Part shown: positions 6,409 to 7,479 of the stretch, one piece after another
Layout: every line of letters starts with the position of its first letter
How positions within the stretch are numbered: the first letter of the stretch is position 1
NCBI GenBank assembly: GCA_016200125.1
Contig: JACQFK010000413.1
Span: 1-7,479, forward strand
Source: Planctomycetota bacterium
Lineage (GTDB): Bacteria; Planctomycetota; MHYJ01; JACPRB01
Direction of reading: 5' to 3'
Length of the DNA stretch: 7,479 nt
Program-made: the position numbers and the translations under genes
Notes under the pieces: generated by a model
Seen by the model: the letters and a program-made list of their open reading frames with translations, nothing else
Told to the model about the DNA's origin: nothing
The model's database searches: none

Positions 6409-6864
6409 TCAGGCGAAGTCCGCAACCTTTCCAGGGTTTCTCTTCTTCAACCTAAGAAGAACACAAATCCCAAGCACGTTCATAGCCAGATGGGTCATGG
6501 CAACGGTCCGACGATGAAGGACCTTCCTCCGTATCATGTAGCCTTCGAACTCATCCTCGGACAGTTTGACTGCTCCCCGCTCGTCCAGTTCCTGCCAGAC
6601 TTCAGTTCGTTCTCCCAACCGGTCCCAAGGCCCAACCATTTGAATCAGCAGGGACAGCCAGGAACACACCAGGAGAAGTGGAACTAGGATTCGAATCGCG
6701 CGTCGAAACCAGGGATCGGCGAAGTGAGGATCCTGTGCAGCGGCTTCGGGCGAAGAGCGCTCGGCCTGACGAATCAAACCGACGGGAATGAAACAGATCA
6801 GCGCAGGTATCGCCATCCAAAACCAGTAATCGAGCACGCTCCTGACAACGGCATGGACTTCCAC
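6409..6864 (-). CDS. Hypothetical membrane protein, three predicted helices, 151 aa
   Basis: Family not recognised. Three hydrophobic segments are visible: 12-31 (includes WFWMAIPALICFIPVGLI), 57-78 (includes LVPLLLVCSWLSLL) and 119-138 (includes MNVLGICVLL). A charged loop of about 40 residues lies between the second and third, and the C-terminus is Lys/Arg-rich. The GTG start (6862-6864) follows the TGA of the upstream gene with no gap and in the same frame. A GGAG (6874-6877) nine bases before it could serve as ribosome binding site, so translation is probably coupled to the upstream gene. Base composition differs sharply: about 55% G+C counted by hand over 6421-6840, against about 70% or more in the neighbours. 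That suggests recent arrival or relaxed selection. It may form the last gene of the ABC transporter operon. Confidence 0.65.
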   Translation of the reverse strand: MEVHAVVRSVLDYWFWMAIPALICFIPVGLIRQAERSSPEAAAQDPHFADPWFRRAIRILVPLLLVCSWLSLLIQMVGPWDRLGERTEVWQELDERGAVKLSEDEFEGYMIRRKVLHRRTVAMTHLAMNVLGICVLLRLKKRNPGKVADFA

Positions 6865-7296
6865 TCAGCGCAGCTCCAGCGACGCCACGATCCCGTCGAT
6901 GTCTCCGCGCTCCAGGTCCTTGTCCTCCTCCCGGCAGGCGTAGGTGAGGAAGACCACGATGTCGTGGTTGGTCACCATCCAGGAGCGCCACCGCACCTCC
7001 CCCTCCTCCGGCGACTCGGCCGAGTACTCGTAGAAGGCCCGGTCCAGGCCGCGCTCCGTCTTCCGCGTGGCGAGCGACTCGTCGAAGTCGACCCCCGTCT
7101 GCTTGAGGAAGGCGCGAAGCATGAGGAAGACGTCGATCTTCCCGCCGGGCGGCAGCGGACGCGGCGTTTCCGCCGTCACCTGGAGAGCCCCCGCCCCCTC
7201 GGGATGGTAGATCGCGACCGGGCTCTCGTCCTCGTCGACCTCCCAGCCGGCGGGCAGCGTGAGGCGGAACCAGCCCTTCTTCTCGTACCGCGTCAC
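6865..7296 (-). CDS. Hypothetical soluble protein, 143 aa, coupled to ABC transporter ATPase
   Basis: I cannot name this family. It has no signal peptide or membrane helix, so it is probably cytoplasmic and acidic. The N-terminus, WFRLTLPAGWEV (9-20) followed by AIYHPEGAGALQVTAET (28-44), resembles beta-sheet proteins of the PsbP/DUF1795 type, whose N-termini carry an LPxGW-like stretch. I treat that as a loose similarity only. The GTG start (7294-7296) overlaps the ATPase stop by four bases (GTGA), a classic coupled junction that fixes the start and places the gene in the ABC operon. Its stop directly abuts the GTG of the membrane protein gene downstream. High G+C and strong third-position GC support it as a resident coding gene. 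An accessory role with the transporter is possible but rests on position alone. Confidence 0.8.
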   Translation of the reverse strand: MTRYEKKGWFRLTLPAGWEVDEDESPVAIYHPEGAGALQVTAETPRPLPPGGKIDVFLMLRAFLKQTGVDFDESLATRKTERGLDRAFYEYSAESPEEGEVRWRSWMVTNHDIVVFLTYACREEDKDLERGDIDGIVASLELR

Positions 7297-7479
7297 TGGA
7301 GCAGGCCGTCCTTCATGTGCAGGGTGCGGTCGGCCCCCCGGGCGACGTCGGGGTTGTGGGTGACGACGACGAGCGTCGCGCCCGACTGCCGGCGCGCCTC
7401 CTGGATGCAGGCCATGATCTGCTCGCCGGTCTTCGAGTCCACGTCCCCCGTCGGCTCGTCCCCGAGGATCAGCGCCGGC
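7293..7479 (-). CDS. ABC transporter ATP-binding protein, MacB/LolD type (C-terminal 61 residues)
   Basis: C-terminal fragment of the nucleotide-binding subunit of an ABC transporter. The N-terminus, with Walker A and the signature motif, lies beyond the right edge. Visible are the Walker B strand and catalytic Glu in ALILGDEPTGDVD, the D-loop at its end, the H-loop histidine in VVVTHNPDVARGADR, and a final LHMKDGLLQ. DEPTG(N/D)xD followed by THNPxxA and a DG near the C-terminus is typical of the MacB/LolD/FtsE group, which works in lipoprotein release, macrolide or peptide export and other mechanotransmission systems. The exact member cannot be told from 61 residues. The stop TGA (7293-7295) overlaps the start of the next gene, so it is the upstream member of a small operon. 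Confidence 0.93.
   Translation of the reverse strand, partial: PALILGDEPTGDVDSKTGEQIMACIQEARRQSGATLVVVTHNPDVARGADRTLHMKDGLLQ

Overview
The window is a high-GC bacterial chromosome segment with five complete protein genes and two partial ones at its edges. Long false open frames on the opposite strands are a by-product of the GC content. Two large, differently built Ser/Thr protein kinases, one of them a kinase / transmembrane / PEGA-repeat / formylglycine-generating-enzyme-like fusion, suggest Planctomycetota or another kinase-rich environmental lineage. That placement rests on architecture only and is tentative.

Layout: (1) 1-1549, minus: a Ser/Thr kinase running off the left edge. Its N-terminus carries four repeats resembling the MshEN/GspE N-terminal motif and then a four-cysteine zinc ribbon. 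(2) 1585-2043, minus: an unrecognised, tryptophan-rich soluble protein of 152 residues. (3) 2078-3343, minus: hemL, glutamate-1-semialdehyde 2,1-aminomutase, an enzyme of tetrapyrrole synthesis. These three genes are co-directional with gaps of about 35 bases. Each has a sigma70-like -10 box only 9-10 bases before its start codon and no usable Shine-Dalgarno sequence, so each could make a leaderless mRNA. (4) 3344-3456: a divergent promoter region. (5) 3457-6399, plus: the second kinase, a single-pass membrane protein with about 630 residues predicted outside the cytoplasm. It has a clear AGGAG ribosome binding site. (6) 6409-7479, minus: the 3' end of a MacB/LolD-type ABC transporter ATPase, a 143-residue soluble protein overlapping it by GTGA, and a 151-residue three-helix membrane protein that begins directly after, and in frame with, the preceding stop codon.

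The two kinases probably serve signalling. One may sense a cytoplasmic ligand through its repeats and the other an extracytoplasmic signal. Nothing in the sequence ties either to hemL beyond position. The most interesting items are the repeated leaderless promoter layout, the two kinase architectures, the apparent loss of the catalytic cysteines in the FGE-like domain, and the low-GC membrane-protein gene after the ABC operon. I found no CRISPR array, tRNA, rRNA, insertion sequence or phage gene, and no gene-free stretch over 300 bases.
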